From an uncultured Gemmiger sp. (GTDB lineage: Bacteria > Bacillota > Clostridia > Oscillospirales > Ruminococcaceae), in NCBI GenBank assembly GCA_944386495.1, contig CALXBE010000001.1, positions 62,001 through 126,000 on the forward strand: DNA of 64,000 nucleotides. The letters are read 5' to 3'. The notes beneath the pieces are model-generated. The model made no database searches and was not told where the DNA came from. It saw nothing but the letters and a program-made list of their open reading frames with translations. Numbering within the stretch: the first letter of the stretch is position 1; each line of letters begins with the position of its first letter. Made by a program: the position numbers and the translations under genes. Below, one piece after another: positions 8,348 to 16,331 of this stretch.

Positions 8348-9139
8348 ATGAATCACTCGACCCAATATGCGTCCAGACGAATGGCCTCTTACAGTTATAA
8401 GCCTCGCAGGAGGAGAAATTCCCGGAAACTGGCCGTCCGGGTAATCCGGCTGAGCACCCTGGCTCTCCTCGGAGTGATGGCCTATTTGGGTATTCGGCTT
8501 TTACTTACTCTTTCCCTGACAAGAGAAAGCGGAACCTCTGTCCAGTGGACCCTTGAATCCAATGCTCTTCCTCCTTCAATTCCTCAGGACGAATCCTCAG
8601 ACTATCTGCTGCTGGTAAATCCTTGGAATTCCCTGCCCGAGGACTATCAGGTGACCCTCACCCAGGTCCCCGGCGGAGAGTTGGTGGACTCCCGCATCTA
8701 CCAGCCTCTCATGGATATGCTGGAGGCTGCAAGGGAAAGCAACCTGGGGGCACTGCCGGTGGTGGTCTCCGGTTACCGGACCCAGGAAACCCAACAGGAG
8801 ATTCTGGACCAGAAGATAGAGGAATATCTCTCCCAGGGGTATTCCTCTCAAGAAGCCGAAGAACAAGCCCTGCTGCTGGTAGCGAAGCCCGGTTACAGTG
8901 AACACCAGCTTGGCCTGGCAGTGGACATCAACGGCGAGGTATACGATGTTTATACCTGGCTTATGGAAAACAGTTACCGCTATGGGTTCATTTTCCGGTA
9001 TTCCGGCGAGAAGACCGAGCTGACCGGCATTTCCCAGGAAGTCTGGCATTACCGGTATGTAGGTGTGGAGGCCGCCACCGAGATGTATGAGCAAGGACTT
9101 TGCCTGGAAGAGTATCTGGGTTTGAATACTGCCGCATAA
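8348..9139 (+). CDS. vanY: VanY-like D-Ala-D-Ala carboxypeptidase (M15B)
   Basis: Membrane-anchored zinc D,D-carboxypeptidase that would remove the terminal D-Ala from peptidoglycan pentapeptides. The 263-residue protein has a very basic cytoplasmic start (RRRRNSRK), one membrane segment at about 36-57 and an extracellular M15 domain. Zinc ligands are visible as SEHQLGLAVD (H186, D193) and EVWHYR (H234), with the substrate-binding SGYRT at 141-145. It is followed after 17 bases by a VanG-type ligase and then a VanT-type racemase, which places it in glycopeptide-resistance style precursor editing. A general cell-wall trimming role is the alternative. Confidence 0.87.
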   Translation: MNHSTQYASRRMASYSYKPRRRRNSRKLAVRVIRLSTLALLGVMAYLGIRLLLTLSLTRESGTSVQWTLESNALPPSIPQDESSDYLLLVNPWNSLPEDYQVTLTQVPGGELVDSRIYQPLMDMLEAARESNLGALPVVVSGYRTQETQQEILDQKIEEYLSQGYSSQEAEEQALLLVAKPGYSEHQLGLAVDINGEVYDVYTWLMENSYRYGFIFRYSGEKTELTGISQEVWHYRYVGVEAATEMYEQGLCLEEYLGLNTAA

Positions 9140-9156
9140 AGAAAGGTTGGATGTAT

Positions 9157-10200
9157 ATGAATCAAAAGAAAATTGCTGTGCTCTTTGGCGGCTGCTCCCC
9201 TGAATATAAAGTCTCCCTTGAATCTGCCTGCGGAGTGCTTTCACATCTGAATACTCAAAAATACCAGACTGTCATGATAGGAATCACCCCTGCAGGAGAC
9301 TGGTATCATTACACTGGTCCAATTGACAGAATAAGAAACGACAGCTGGCAAGACCCTGATTTGTGCAAACCTTTAGGGTTATGCCTTGCAGGCCAAAGCC
9401 GTGGATTTGTTCTTCTTGAAAATGAATCAACTTGCCCGCTCCCGGTGGATGTTGTTTTTCCAGTACTTCACGGCAAGAACGGAGAAGATGGAACGGTTCA
9501 GGGTATGCTGGCCTTGACCGGACTTCCCGTCATCGGCTGTGGTGTTTTGGCCTCTGCTCTTTGCATGGACAAGGACCGGGCCCATAGATTAGCCCACCAA
9601 GCAGGCATCTCTGTTCCGGCGGGCGGTATCATTCGTCAGAACAACCGCTCTCATGATCTGGAAAAACTTCTTGGCAAACTGACCTATCCTCTTTATGTCA
9701 AACCTGTGGCGGCTGGTTCCTCTTTCGGAATCACCAGAGTGACCCGTCCGGAAGAACTGGAATCCGCCTTGAATTCCGCTTTTTTATATGGTGAGGAAGC
9801 ACTGGTTGAGGAAGAAATTCCCGGGTTTGAAGTAGGATGTGCCATTCTGGGAAACGAACATTTAACCGTAGGTCGGGTAGATGAAATTGAATTGGATGGT
9901 GGATTCTTTGACTTTACTGAAAAGTACACTTTGAAGACTTCTAAAATTCATATGCCTGCCCGGATTTCCTCCGACGCAGAAGAGCGAATCCGGCAAGCGG
10001 CTGTTACCGTCTACCGTGCTCTGGGCTGCTCCGGACTTGCCCGAGTGGACTTGTTCTATACTCCTCAGGGCAAAATCGTTTTCAACGAGGTAAACACCCT
10101 TCCCGGATTCACAGCTCACAGCCGTTATCCATCCATGATGAAAGGGATTGGGATTTCTTTTTCAGAAATTCTGGACAGTCTTATCGACCTTGCCATTTGA
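9157..10200 (+). CDS. vanG: VanG-type D-alanine--D-serine ligase
   Basis: ATP-grasp ligase making the D-Ala-D-X dipeptide for peptidoglycan precursors. The 347-residue protein reads like VanG over its whole length: KIAVLFGG start, WYHYTGPI, FPVLHGKNGEDGT (101-113), MDKDRAHRL, the omega-loop EKYTLKTSKIHMPAR (255-269) and a C-terminal NEVNTLPGFT. From my memory of VanG these blocks, particularly the KSSKI-MPAR loop, match D-Ala-D-Ser rather than housekeeping Ddl ligases. The ATG at 9157 aligns with VanG; one at 9151 is equally possible from the AAAGG sequence. The middle gene of vanY-vanG-vanT; no van regulator is adjacent. Confidence 0.87.
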   Translation: MNQKKIAVLFGGCSPEYKVSLESACGVLSHLNTQKYQTVMIGITPAGDWYHYTGPIDRIRNDSWQDPDLCKPLGLCLAGQSRGFVLLENESTCPLPVDVVFPVLHGKNGEDGTVQGMLALTGLPVIGCGVLASALCMDKDRAHRLAHQAGISVPAGGIIRQNNRSHDLEKLLGKLTYPLYVKPVAAGSSFGITRVTRPEELESALNSAFLYGEEALVEEEIPGFEVGCAILGNEHLTVGRVDEIELDGGFFDFTEKYTLKTSKIHMPARISSDAEERIRQAAVTVYRALGCSGLARVDLFYTPQGKIVFNEVNTLPGFTAHSRYPSMMKGIGISFSEILDSLIDLAI

Positions 10201-10221
10201 TACTTAAGGAAGTGAATCAAC

Positions 10222-11388
10222 ATGAATCCTGCACAGCAAGAGCCTTTGGAAGAATTGCCTTATCCTTCCCGGGATCGGTCATGGATCGAAATCAATTTTG
10301 AAAATCTCATTCATAACGCCCGGGTCCTTCAAGACGCCATGCCTTCCGGCTGCTGTTTGATGGCTGTGGTAAAAGCCAACGGCTACGGCCACGGAGCCAT
10401 CGAAATATCCCGCTGTCTGAATAACGCCGGAGTTACCGCCTTTGCTGTAGCCACTCTCGAGGAAGGAATTCAGCTTCGTCAGGCAGGAATCCAGGGTCTG
10501 ATTTTGGTCCTTGGATATACTCCAATCAATAAAGCATCACTCCTCCATCGTTACCGCTTGACCCAGACCCTGATTGATGATGAATACGCCCGGGCTTTGG
10601 ATAAGCAGGGCTTTCCCCTATCAGTGCATATAAAAATTGACACCGGGATGCACCGGCTGGGAATTTCCTGGGATCATCCGAATCAGGCCATTTCGCTCTT
10701 TTCCCTGAAGAATCTCTCTATTTGCGGAATATATACTCACCTTGCCGCCGCAGATAGTCTGTCTCTATCCGATATTGCCTTTACAAAAGAGCAAATCCGC
10801 CGCTTTTATATTCTGACCGGCGAAATTCAAAACAGCGGGATTCCCCTGCCCAAGCTTCACATTCAAAGCAGCTACGGACTTCTCAATTACCCTTACCTTC
10901 ACTGCGACTATGTACGGGCCGGAATAGCTCTTTACGGTGTTTCCTCTGCTGTTCCGTCATCCACCCTTCTCAAGCTGGATCTGCGCCCTGTTCTGGTTTT
11001 GAAATCCAGAGTTATCCTCCTTCGTAATGTTCGCAGTGGCGAGAGTGTAGGCTACAGTCGGGCTTTTGTGGCCGCCCGGGACAGCCGGATTGCCATTCTT
11101 CCCTTAGGCTATGCTGACGGGCTTCCACGCAGCTATGGAGATGGCGCCGGTATGGTGGAAATCAAAGGTCAGAACTTTCCCATAGTAGGGCGAATCTGTA
11201 TGGACCAACTGGCAGTCGATGTGACTACCGGTCCCCAAATTGCCCTGGGGGATGTTGCCACCATTTTATCCGAAAGACCTGAAAGCCTTCTCTCCGCCTC
11301 TTTGGTAGCAGCCAAGGCAGGTACCATTTCCAACGAACTGCTTTCCCGGCTGGGAAAAAGGCTTCCGGTTCTGGAATCTTCTTTGTAG
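10222..11388 (+). CDS. vanT: VanT-type serine/alanine racemase, soluble form without the membrane domain
   Basis: Pyridoxal-phosphate racemase supplying D-Ser for the preceding ligase. The 388-residue protein equals only the C-terminal catalytic domain of VanT; the N-terminal acyltransferase-like membrane domain (about 300 residues) is absent. The cofactor lysine is in VVKANGYGHG (K51), and WIEINFENLIHNARVLQDAM and HIQSSYGLLNYP are strongly VanT-like. Near the C-terminus, where alanine racemases have a substrate-site Tyr, this protein has Asn in ISNELLSR (N371), as in VanT. It starts 21 bases after the ligase with AAGGAAG upstream. It may also serve as an alanine racemase. Confidence 0.85.
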   Translation: MNPAQQEPLEELPYPSRDRSWIEINFENLIHNARVLQDAMPSGCCLMAVVKANGYGHGAIEISRCLNNAGVTAFAVATLEEGIQLRQAGIQGLILVLGYTPINKASLLHRYRLTQTLIDDEYARALDKQGFPLSVHIKIDTGMHRLGISWDHPNQAISLFSLKNLSICGIYTHLAAADSLSLSDIAFTKEQIRRFYILTGEIQNSGIPLPKLHIQSSYGLLNYPYLHCDYVRAGIALYGVSSAVPSSTLLKLDLRPVLVLKSRVILLRNVRSGESVGYSRAFVAARDSRIAILPLGYADGLPRSYGDGAGMVEIKGQNFPIVGRICMDQLAVDVTTGPQIALGDVATILSERPESLLSASLVAAKAGTISNELLSRLGKRLPVLESSL

Positions 11389-11417
11389 CCACCGGTTTCT
11401 CTCTTCTGAACATAAAA

Positions 11418-11454
11418 CAAAGAATCCCCGGTCGTATAGACCGGGGATTCTTTG
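11418..11454. terminator. Terminator closing the vanYGT unit
   Basis: A 16-base perfect inverted repeat (11418-11433 with 11439-11454) with a 5-base loop lies 29 bases after the vanT stop and 20 bases from the convergent tRNA-Leu gene. It can act in both directions. Confidence 0.88.
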
Positions 11455-11474
11455 CCATGAGCTTTTGCTCTTTT

Positions 11475-11561
11475 TGGTGCCGCTGACCGGGATCGAACCG
11501 GTACGGTGTTGCCACCGAGGGATTTTAAGTCCCTTGCGTCTGCCTGTTCCGCCACAGCGGC
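11475..11561 (-). tRNA. tRNA-Leu (anticodon TAA)
   Basis: An 87-base gene read on the minus strand. The acceptor stem GCCGCTG/CAGCGGC closes, the discriminator A and the CCA end are encoded, the anticodon loop is CTTAAAA with anticodon TAA, the long variable arm is typical of tRNA-Leu and the T arm contains GGTTCGATCCC. A perfect promoter lies upstream. Confidence 0.97.
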
Positions 11562-11571
11562 GTATGAAGAT

Positions 11572-11600
11572 AGTTTACACTTGCCGGAGCTGTTTGTCAA
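11572..11600 (-). promoter_or_regulatory. tRNA-Leu promoter
   Basis: TTGACA (11595-11600) and TAAACT (11572-11577) on the minus strand are 17 bases apart and end ten bases before the mature tRNA 5' end. Confidence 0.8.
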
Positions 11601-11676
11601 ATAATCCGGTTGCTTTTTTCTCCCCCTAACTGATATAATCAGGAGAGAATCTTTGGTAGCCAAGGGAGGAAGTTGG

Positions 11677-13632
11677 GTGAAATTACAAACCAGACAAGAC
11701 CGGCTCCGGATGTTTTTGCTGGGAGGCAGCATTGGAATTCTGGCCTTTTTATGTATCTTCGGCTTCAGCTCTCTGGATCTGGCCAATGTATCATTTGCCC
11801 GGGGGGGCTTTATAGAAAAAGACATTCAGCAGCACTATGCAGGCTGGCTTTTCTTTCGGGACAGCAGCTGGCAGTTTCCCCTGGGAGTAGCAGACAATAT
11901 GAATTACCCGGACGGGGTGAGCATTGCCTTTACCGACTCCATTCCCCTGTTCGGAGTTATATTCAAGCTGTTCTCCACCTGGCTGCCCGACCCTTGCCAG
12001 TATTTTGGTTGGTTCAGTCTTTGGTGTTATTTTATGATGGGCGGGTATTCCATCCTGCTCCTGAGTCTCTTCATTGAAAAGGTGCTTCCCTGTGCTTTGG
12101 GTACTGTGTTGTTTGTGTGCAGTCCCATTCTGGTGGAGCGTACTCTTCATCACACTTCCCTGGCTGCCCATTTTTTTGTAATTTACGCTATCTACTGTTA
12201 TTTCCGTTCCGACCAAGAGAAAAAACTTTATTTCCCCTGGTGGAACATTCTTATACTCTCCATCCATCCCTACTTTGTGCCTATGACCTATGCCGTCACC
12301 CTGGCGCTGGTCATCCGGTATGGTCAGAATACCGGCCGGTGGCTGAAAGGATTTGGCGCCCTGGCCGGCAGTCTTGCCGGTACCGTTGCAGTGGGTTGGC
12401 TTTTCGGGCTCTTCTACACGCCCAGCACCGGCGGAAGTCTGCTTCTTTACGGATACTTCAACCTGAATCTTAACGCCCTTTGGAATCCTACCAGCATCGG
12501 GGACACTGATCCTCTGGGCCACACCCTTTGGAGTCGGTTCCTTCCGGTACAAAACCAGGTGGGTGGAAATTATGATGCGTTTGCCTACCTGGGGCTGGGT
12601 GTTCTGCTTACCCTGGTTATTGCAGTAATTTGGGCCATCAAGGAATACAAGACCACCTTCCGGTTTGTCCTGCGGCATTTTGCCCTTCTGTTCTGCATGT
12701 TCCTTCTCTGCGTTTTTGCGGTAAGCAATGTAGTCACAGCCAACGGCGCAACCCTGTTCCGCATTCCCCTGCCCCAGAAAATCCAGGAACTGGCCAGCAT
12801 TTTCCGGGCCAGCGGACGGATGTTCTGGCCCACCTATTATCTTCTCTTCCTTTGGGCTGTGGTCACCCTTTCCCGTTTCAGGAAAAAGGAATGGCTGCCC
12901 TCTCTGGCCATCGGTGTGCTTTGTCTGGTACAGCTTGTGGACATTTCCCCGGCGCTCGTTGGCCGACACACCCAGATGACTCAGTATCAGGAGCAGAATC
13001 CCACCGCCCTTACCAGCGATTTCTGGGCTCAGGCAGCCGGTCAGTATGACCACCTTTTTACCCTTGATACAGATAAGGGGGATATTCTCCACCTGGCCCT
13101 CTATGCTGCCGAGAATGATATGACCACCAACGATGCCTTCCCCGCCCGTTATGATGCCGCCAATCTGATGGTAAGCCGGGAGGAGACCCTGAATGGGCTG
13201 CTGGACCGGATCTATGACCCGGATACTCTTTATTACACCACCAGCGAGGGGTTGTTCCTCCGGATCGCTCATTATATGCAGGACGAAGCCTACTGTGCCA
13301 AAGTAGGAGAAAACCAGTATGTGATCGCCCCCGGATTTGAGGGTGAGGTAACCGATGCGGTAGAGTACAGCGCCGACTATCCCATCACCATTGAACCTCT
13401 CACCGACGGACAGTGGGACGGCGGCGTTCTGGACGAGGATGACTGCACCATTCTCCTTTCCAACTGTTATCTGGTCCATCAGCTCATTGATGATGCTGAT
13501 GCCATTATGGCAGATGGTGTGGTTTATCCCATTGTCAAGGTGGAGGAAGTCAAGAGGCACTGGCTCTGGGTCACCCTGGATATTGAGGATGCCCGTGTTT
13601 TGAAAGATGTTGTATTGGAGGCTGCCCCATGA
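11677..13632 (+). CDS. DUF6311-family polytopic membrane protein
   Basis: A 651-residue membrane protein resembling DUF6311 proteins, which look like GT-C type glycosyltransferases or polysaccharide-modifying enzymes. About 11 hydrophobic segments fill residues 10 to 420, with the acidic loop GGFIEKDIQQHYAGWLFFR and MNYPDG near the N-terminus as expected for a GT-C first outer loop. A soluble C-terminal domain of about 220 residues follows. The GTG at 11677 is preceded by GGGAGGA at a six-base spacing and is preferred over a TTG at 11653. It overlaps the RluA gene by four bases (ATGA). The actual substrate is unknown. Confidence 0.75.
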   Translation: MKLQTRQDRLRMFLLGGSIGILAFLCIFGFSSLDLANVSFARGGFIEKDIQQHYAGWLFFRDSSWQFPLGVADNMNYPDGVSIAFTDSIPLFGVIFKLFSTWLPDPCQYFGWFSLWCYFMMGGYSILLLSLFIEKVLPCALGTVLFVCSPILVERTLHHTSLAAHFFVIYAIYCYFRSDQEKKLYFPWWNILILSIHPYFVPMTYAVTLALVIRYGQNTGRWLKGFGALAGSLAGTVAVGWLFGLFYTPSTGGSLLLYGYFNLNLNALWNPTSIGDTDPLGHTLWSRFLPVQNQVGGNYDAFAYLGLGVLLTLVIAVIWAIKEYKTTFRFVLRHFALLFCMFLLCVFAVSNVVTANGATLFRIPLPQKIQELASIFRASGRMFWPTYYLLFLWAVVTLSRFRKKEWLPSLAIGVLCLVQLVDISPALVGRHTQMTQYQEQNPTALTSDFWAQAAGQYDHLFTLDTDKGDILHLALYAAENDMTTNDAFPARYDAANLMVSREETLNGLLDRIYDPDTLYYTTSEGLFLRIAHYMQDEAYCAKVGENQYVIAPGFEGEVTDAVEYSADYPITIEPLTDGQWDGGVLDEDDCTILLSNCYLVHQLIDDADAIMADGVVYPIVKVEEVKRHWLWVTLDIEDARVLKDVVLEAAP

Positions 13633-14525
13633 GAGAACTGCAAGTATTCAATCTGCTCCCCCAGCGGCTGGATCAGTATCTGCTGACCCAGTTCCCCCAT
13701 CTGGGAATCGGCCGGATCAACAAGGCTTTCCGGGAAAATAAAATCAAGCTGAACGGCAAAAAACAGCCCCTCAACACCCGGGTGATTCAGGGAGATGTAA
13801 TTACCCTTTACCTGAAAGAGGAGCAGCTGGAAGCCCCCGGTAAAAGAGGTTTGGACCCCAAGTCTGTAATTTACCAGGATGATTCGGTTCTGATTCTCAA
13901 CAAGCCTGCCGGTCTTCCGGTGGATGGGGAGGAAGATTCCCTGTTGGAGCGCGCCCGGAAGGAATGTCCCTCTGCTCGGCTCTGCCACCGTCTGGATACC
14001 GGCACCAGCGGCCTGGTCATGCTGGCCAAAACCAACGGAGCAGAAAAAGCTCTGACCCAGCTTATCAAAGAGCGGAAGGTGGAAAAGACCTATCTCTGTG
14101 TCACCTTCGGACGGCCCCAGCCCCCTGCTGCCACCCTACACGGCTGGCTGGAAAAGAACGGTGCCAAGGGAATGGTTTACATCCATGCAAAGAAAGAAAC
14201 CCCCGACAGCAAGGAAGTCCTGACCCGGTACAATACCCTTGCAGTAAGCGGACGGCTTGCTTTGGTGGAGGTTGACCTTCTCACCGGAAGGACCCATCAG
14301 ATACGGGCACACATGGCCAGCATCGGCTGCCCCATCCTGGGAGACAGCAAGTACGGCAACAATGCCGCCAACCGGGAACTGAAGCTGAAGTATCAGGCCC
14401 TTTGTGCCTGGCGGCTCACCTTCCCTGCCCATTTGGAAGGAGTATTGACTGAACTTTCCGGAAAAGAGTTTACCGTTCCCAAGCCCTGGTACTGCGCTCA
14501 GGTGCTGGACGGAACCCTGAAATAA
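13629..14525 (+). CDS. RluA-family pseudouridine synthase
   Basis: Converts uridine to pseudouridine in rRNA or tRNA. The 298-residue protein has an N-terminal S4 RNA-binding domain (residues 10-65, RLDQYLLTQFPHLGIGRINK) and a catalytic domain with HRLDTGTSGL (120-129, catalytic D123), followed by LLTGRTHQIRAHM. It belongs to the RluC/RluD group, but the modified position cannot be read from the sequence. It is translationally coupled to the upstream DUF6311 gene through an ATGA overlap and is followed by a terminator, so the two form an operon. Confidence 0.92.
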   Translation: MRELQVFNLLPQRLDQYLLTQFPHLGIGRINKAFRENKIKLNGKKQPLNTRVIQGDVITLYLKEEQLEAPGKRGLDPKSVIYQDDSVLILNKPAGLPVDGEEDSLLERARKECPSARLCHRLDTGTSGLVMLAKTNGAEKALTQLIKERKVEKTYLCVTFGRPQPPAATLHGWLEKNGAKGMVYIHAKKETPDSKEVLTRYNTLAVSGRLALVEVDLLTGRTHQIRAHMASIGCPILGDSKYGNNAANRELKLKYQALCAWRLTFPAHLEGVLTELSGKEFTVPKPWYCAQVLDGTLK

Positions 14526-14528
14526 AAT

Positions 14529-14565
14529 CAGCGGGAGCAGCCTTTACGGCTCTCCCGCTTTTGTT
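14529..14565 (+). terminator. Terminator after the RluA-type gene
   Basis: An AGCGGGAG/CTCCCGCT stem extended by AGCC/GGCT with a small bulge is followed by TTTTGTTTTTTA. It lies directly after the RluA stop and before the convergent DUF1622 gene. Confidence 0.82.
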
Positions 14566-14567
14566 TT

Positions 14568-14912
14568 TTATCCTTTGCTTTCCCTGGCTTCGGTTTCCAC
14601 TTCTGCCTTCTCTGTTCTGATTTCCCAGTGAATGAGAAGTGTCAATGCCGCTCGCAGTGCAATGATAGCGCCCACAATGGCAATTTCTTTGAAATCCCGC
14701 ACCATTACGGTACGCAATATCTCACTGCCCAGCTTGAATTCTAGTCCCATGGCCATTCCTTTGGCCAGCTTGAGTCTGGTCAGGCTGTCGTGCCGGATAT
14801 AATTCCAGCAGCCCTGAATTCCTGCGGCGATAATAGTAAATACCCCCATGAATTCAAACAGAAGAATGGCTGCTTCTGCAATTATGTTCAGCATTTCATG
14901 GAAAATTTCCAT
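14568..14912 (-). CDS. DUF1622-family small membrane protein
   Basis: A 114-residue protein with three membrane segments. The family pattern is visible: GIQGCWNYIRH, then LKLAKGMAMGLEFKLGSEILRTVM, then an inner-membrane helix EIAIVGAIIALRAALTLLIHWE and a charged tail. DUF1622 has no known function. It stands alone, convergent to the RluA gene and divergent from the EFR1 gene. Confidence 0.8.
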   Translation of the reverse strand: MEIFHEMLNIIAEAAILLFEFMGVFTIIAAGIQGCWNYIRHDSLTRLKLAKGMAMGLEFKLGSEILRTVMVRDFKEIAIVGAIIALRAALTLLIHWEIRTEKAEVETEARESKG

Positions 14913-15036
14913 TCTTAGATCCTCGCTTTCCTGAGTACAACTGAAACAATACCATAAATTGTTTCTTTATGCAACTGGCTCTGCACTTTCAAGTATGTTA
15001 TACTCATAAAAAGGATTCTCTCCAGGGAGGGATTTT

Positions 15037-15858
15037 ATGAAAATTCAGCGCATTTGTTCCGTGTATTGGAGCGCTACAGGAAACAGCCGAAAGGTAGCCA
15101 GAACTGTTTCCGGCGCCATAGGTGAATATTTGGGGTGTCCTGTGGAAGAATTTGATTTCACCCTGCCCGGCGCCCGAGAAACCGTCATGGAGTTTTCTTC
15201 CAAAGATTTGGCGGTGGTGGTTCTTCCCACCTATGCAGGAAAGCTGCCCAACAAAATGCTCCCCTTTGTCCAGACTGGTATCAAAGGGAACGGCACTCCC
15301 GCCATTCCTCTGGTCACTTTTGGTAATCGGAGCTTTGACAATTCTCTGGCTGAACTTGTGGATTCTTTAAAATCCAACCATTTTTTCCCTATGGCTGCCG
15401 GAGCCGTGGTTTGCCGTCATGCTTTCACTGACCTGCTGGCTGCCGGCAAGCCCACAGAACAGGACCTGGAAGATTTGAAACAGTTTGCCCGAAAGGCAGC
15501 AGAAAAAATTCTGGAAGCATCTTCCCTGCCAGCTCCTGTAACAGTTCCGGGAGACAGCTCCGCCCCTTACTATATTCCCAAAGGGTTGGACGGGCAACCG
15601 GCCAAATTTTTGAAGGCCAGACCTAAAACCAATTTGGACAGCTGCATCCGGTGTGGAGTCTGTGCCCGGCTTTGTCCCATGGAAGCCATCTCTTCTGAGG
15701 ACTATTCCCAGGTTCCCGGAACCTGTATCAAATGTCAGCGGTGTGTCCGCAGCTGCTCTCAGAAGGCCAAATACTTTGATGACCCGGCTTTTCTCTCCCA
15801 TGTAGCCATGCTGGAAGCCAATTTTCAGGACCTCAAAGTAAGCTCCTTCTATCTTTGA
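15037..15858 (+). CDS. EFR1-family flavodoxin-ferredoxin fusion protein
   Basis: A 273-residue electron-transfer protein. The first 170 residues are a flavodoxin-like fold with the FMN phosphate loop WSATGNSRKVA near residue 11-21; the C-terminal part has two 4Fe-4S cluster motifs, CIRCGVCARLCP and CIKCQRCVRSC. EFR1 proteins are frequent in anaerobic Clostridia and probably carry electrons between metabolic flavoproteins and other donors. The ATG at 15037 follows GGAGGGATT. It is a single gene bounded by its own terminator; the partner enzyme is not evident nearby. Confidence 0.9.
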   Translation: MKIQRICSVYWSATGNSRKVARTVSGAIGEYLGCPVEEFDFTLPGARETVMEFSSKDLAVVVLPTYAGKLPNKMLPFVQTGIKGNGTPAIPLVTFGNRSFDNSLAELVDSLKSNHFFPMAAGAVVCRHAFTDLLAAGKPTEQDLEDLKQFARKAAEKILEASSLPAPVTVPGDSSAPYYIPKGLDGQPAKFLKARPKTNLDSCIRCGVCARLCPMEAISSEDYSQVPGTCIKCQRCVRSCSQKAKYFDDPAFLSHVAMLEANFQDLKVSSFYL

Positions 15859-15876
15859 TTTATCTCACATTTTACC

Positions 15877-15912
15877 AGGACGGTATAGCCCGGCAGCTAT
15901 ACCGTCCTTTTT
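15877..15912 (+). terminator. Terminator of the EFR1 gene
   Basis: A 12-base perfect inverted repeat (15877-15888 with 15897-15908) is followed by TTTTTAA. Confidence 0.9.
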
Positions 15913-15929
15913 AATTCCCAAGTTTACTG

Positions 15930-15982
15930 TTGACTTTAGATATACTGTGTGGTACGATATACATGCAGGAGGTACAGTATAT
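15930..15982 (+). promoter_or_regulatory. padR promoter with probable autoregulatory operator
   Basis: TTGACT (15930-15935) and TACGAT (15953-15958) are 17 bases apart. A 9-base inverted repeat ATATACTGT (15940-15948) and ACAGTATAT (15974-15982) flanks the -10 region and runs into the start codon, as expected for a PadR operator. AGGAGGT (15967-15973) lies between the arms. Confidence 0.7.
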
Positions 15983-16331
15983 GAATTTAGACGATTGGAA
16001 ATCTCAAATCAAGCGGGGAACTTTGGAATTCTGTATTCTTCTTATGATTCGTCAGAAGCCTTCCTACGGGTATGAAATCATCAGCACCCTGGAAAAGTAC
16101 CCTATTCTCTCCGCCAAGGAAAACACCATCTATCCCTTGCTCAGGCGGCTGCTTAAAGAAGGATACATCTCATCCTCCTGGCAGGAAAGCGCCGAGGGGC
16201 TCCCTCCCAGAAAATACTACGCTGTCACTCAAGACGGGCTTGAATATATTACTGCCATGTCCCAGGAATGGGAAAATCTTTTAAGTGCAATTGAAGAAAT
16301 CAAAGGAGCGGATAACAATGGAAATGGATAA
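15981..16331 (+). CDS. PadR-family transcriptional regulator
   Basis: A 116-residue winged-helix regulator. The PadR pattern is clear: GTLEFCILLMIRQKPSYGYE, the recognition part ENTIYPLLRRLLKEGYI, and the wing LPPRKYYAVTQDG, with a short C-terminal dimerisation helix. The ATG at 15981 has AGGAGGT seven bases upstream and is inside the putative operator. The downstream DUF1700 gene overlaps by 14 bases, the standard partner arrangement in which PadR represses the pair in response to envelope or membrane stress. The effector is unknown. Confidence 0.93.
   Translation: MNLDDWKSQIKRGTLEFCILLMIRQKPSYGYEIISTLEKYPILSAKENTIYPLLRRLLKEGYISSSWQESAEGLPPRKYYAVTQDGLEYITAMSQEWENLLSAIEEIKGADNNGNG

Noticed and set aside
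8348-11561. An integrative element carrying the vanYGT genes next to tRNA-Leu
   Set aside because: No integrase, transposase or duplicated tRNA 3' end is visible on either side, and the genes are closed by a normal terminator. Base composition may differ slightly but was not measured.
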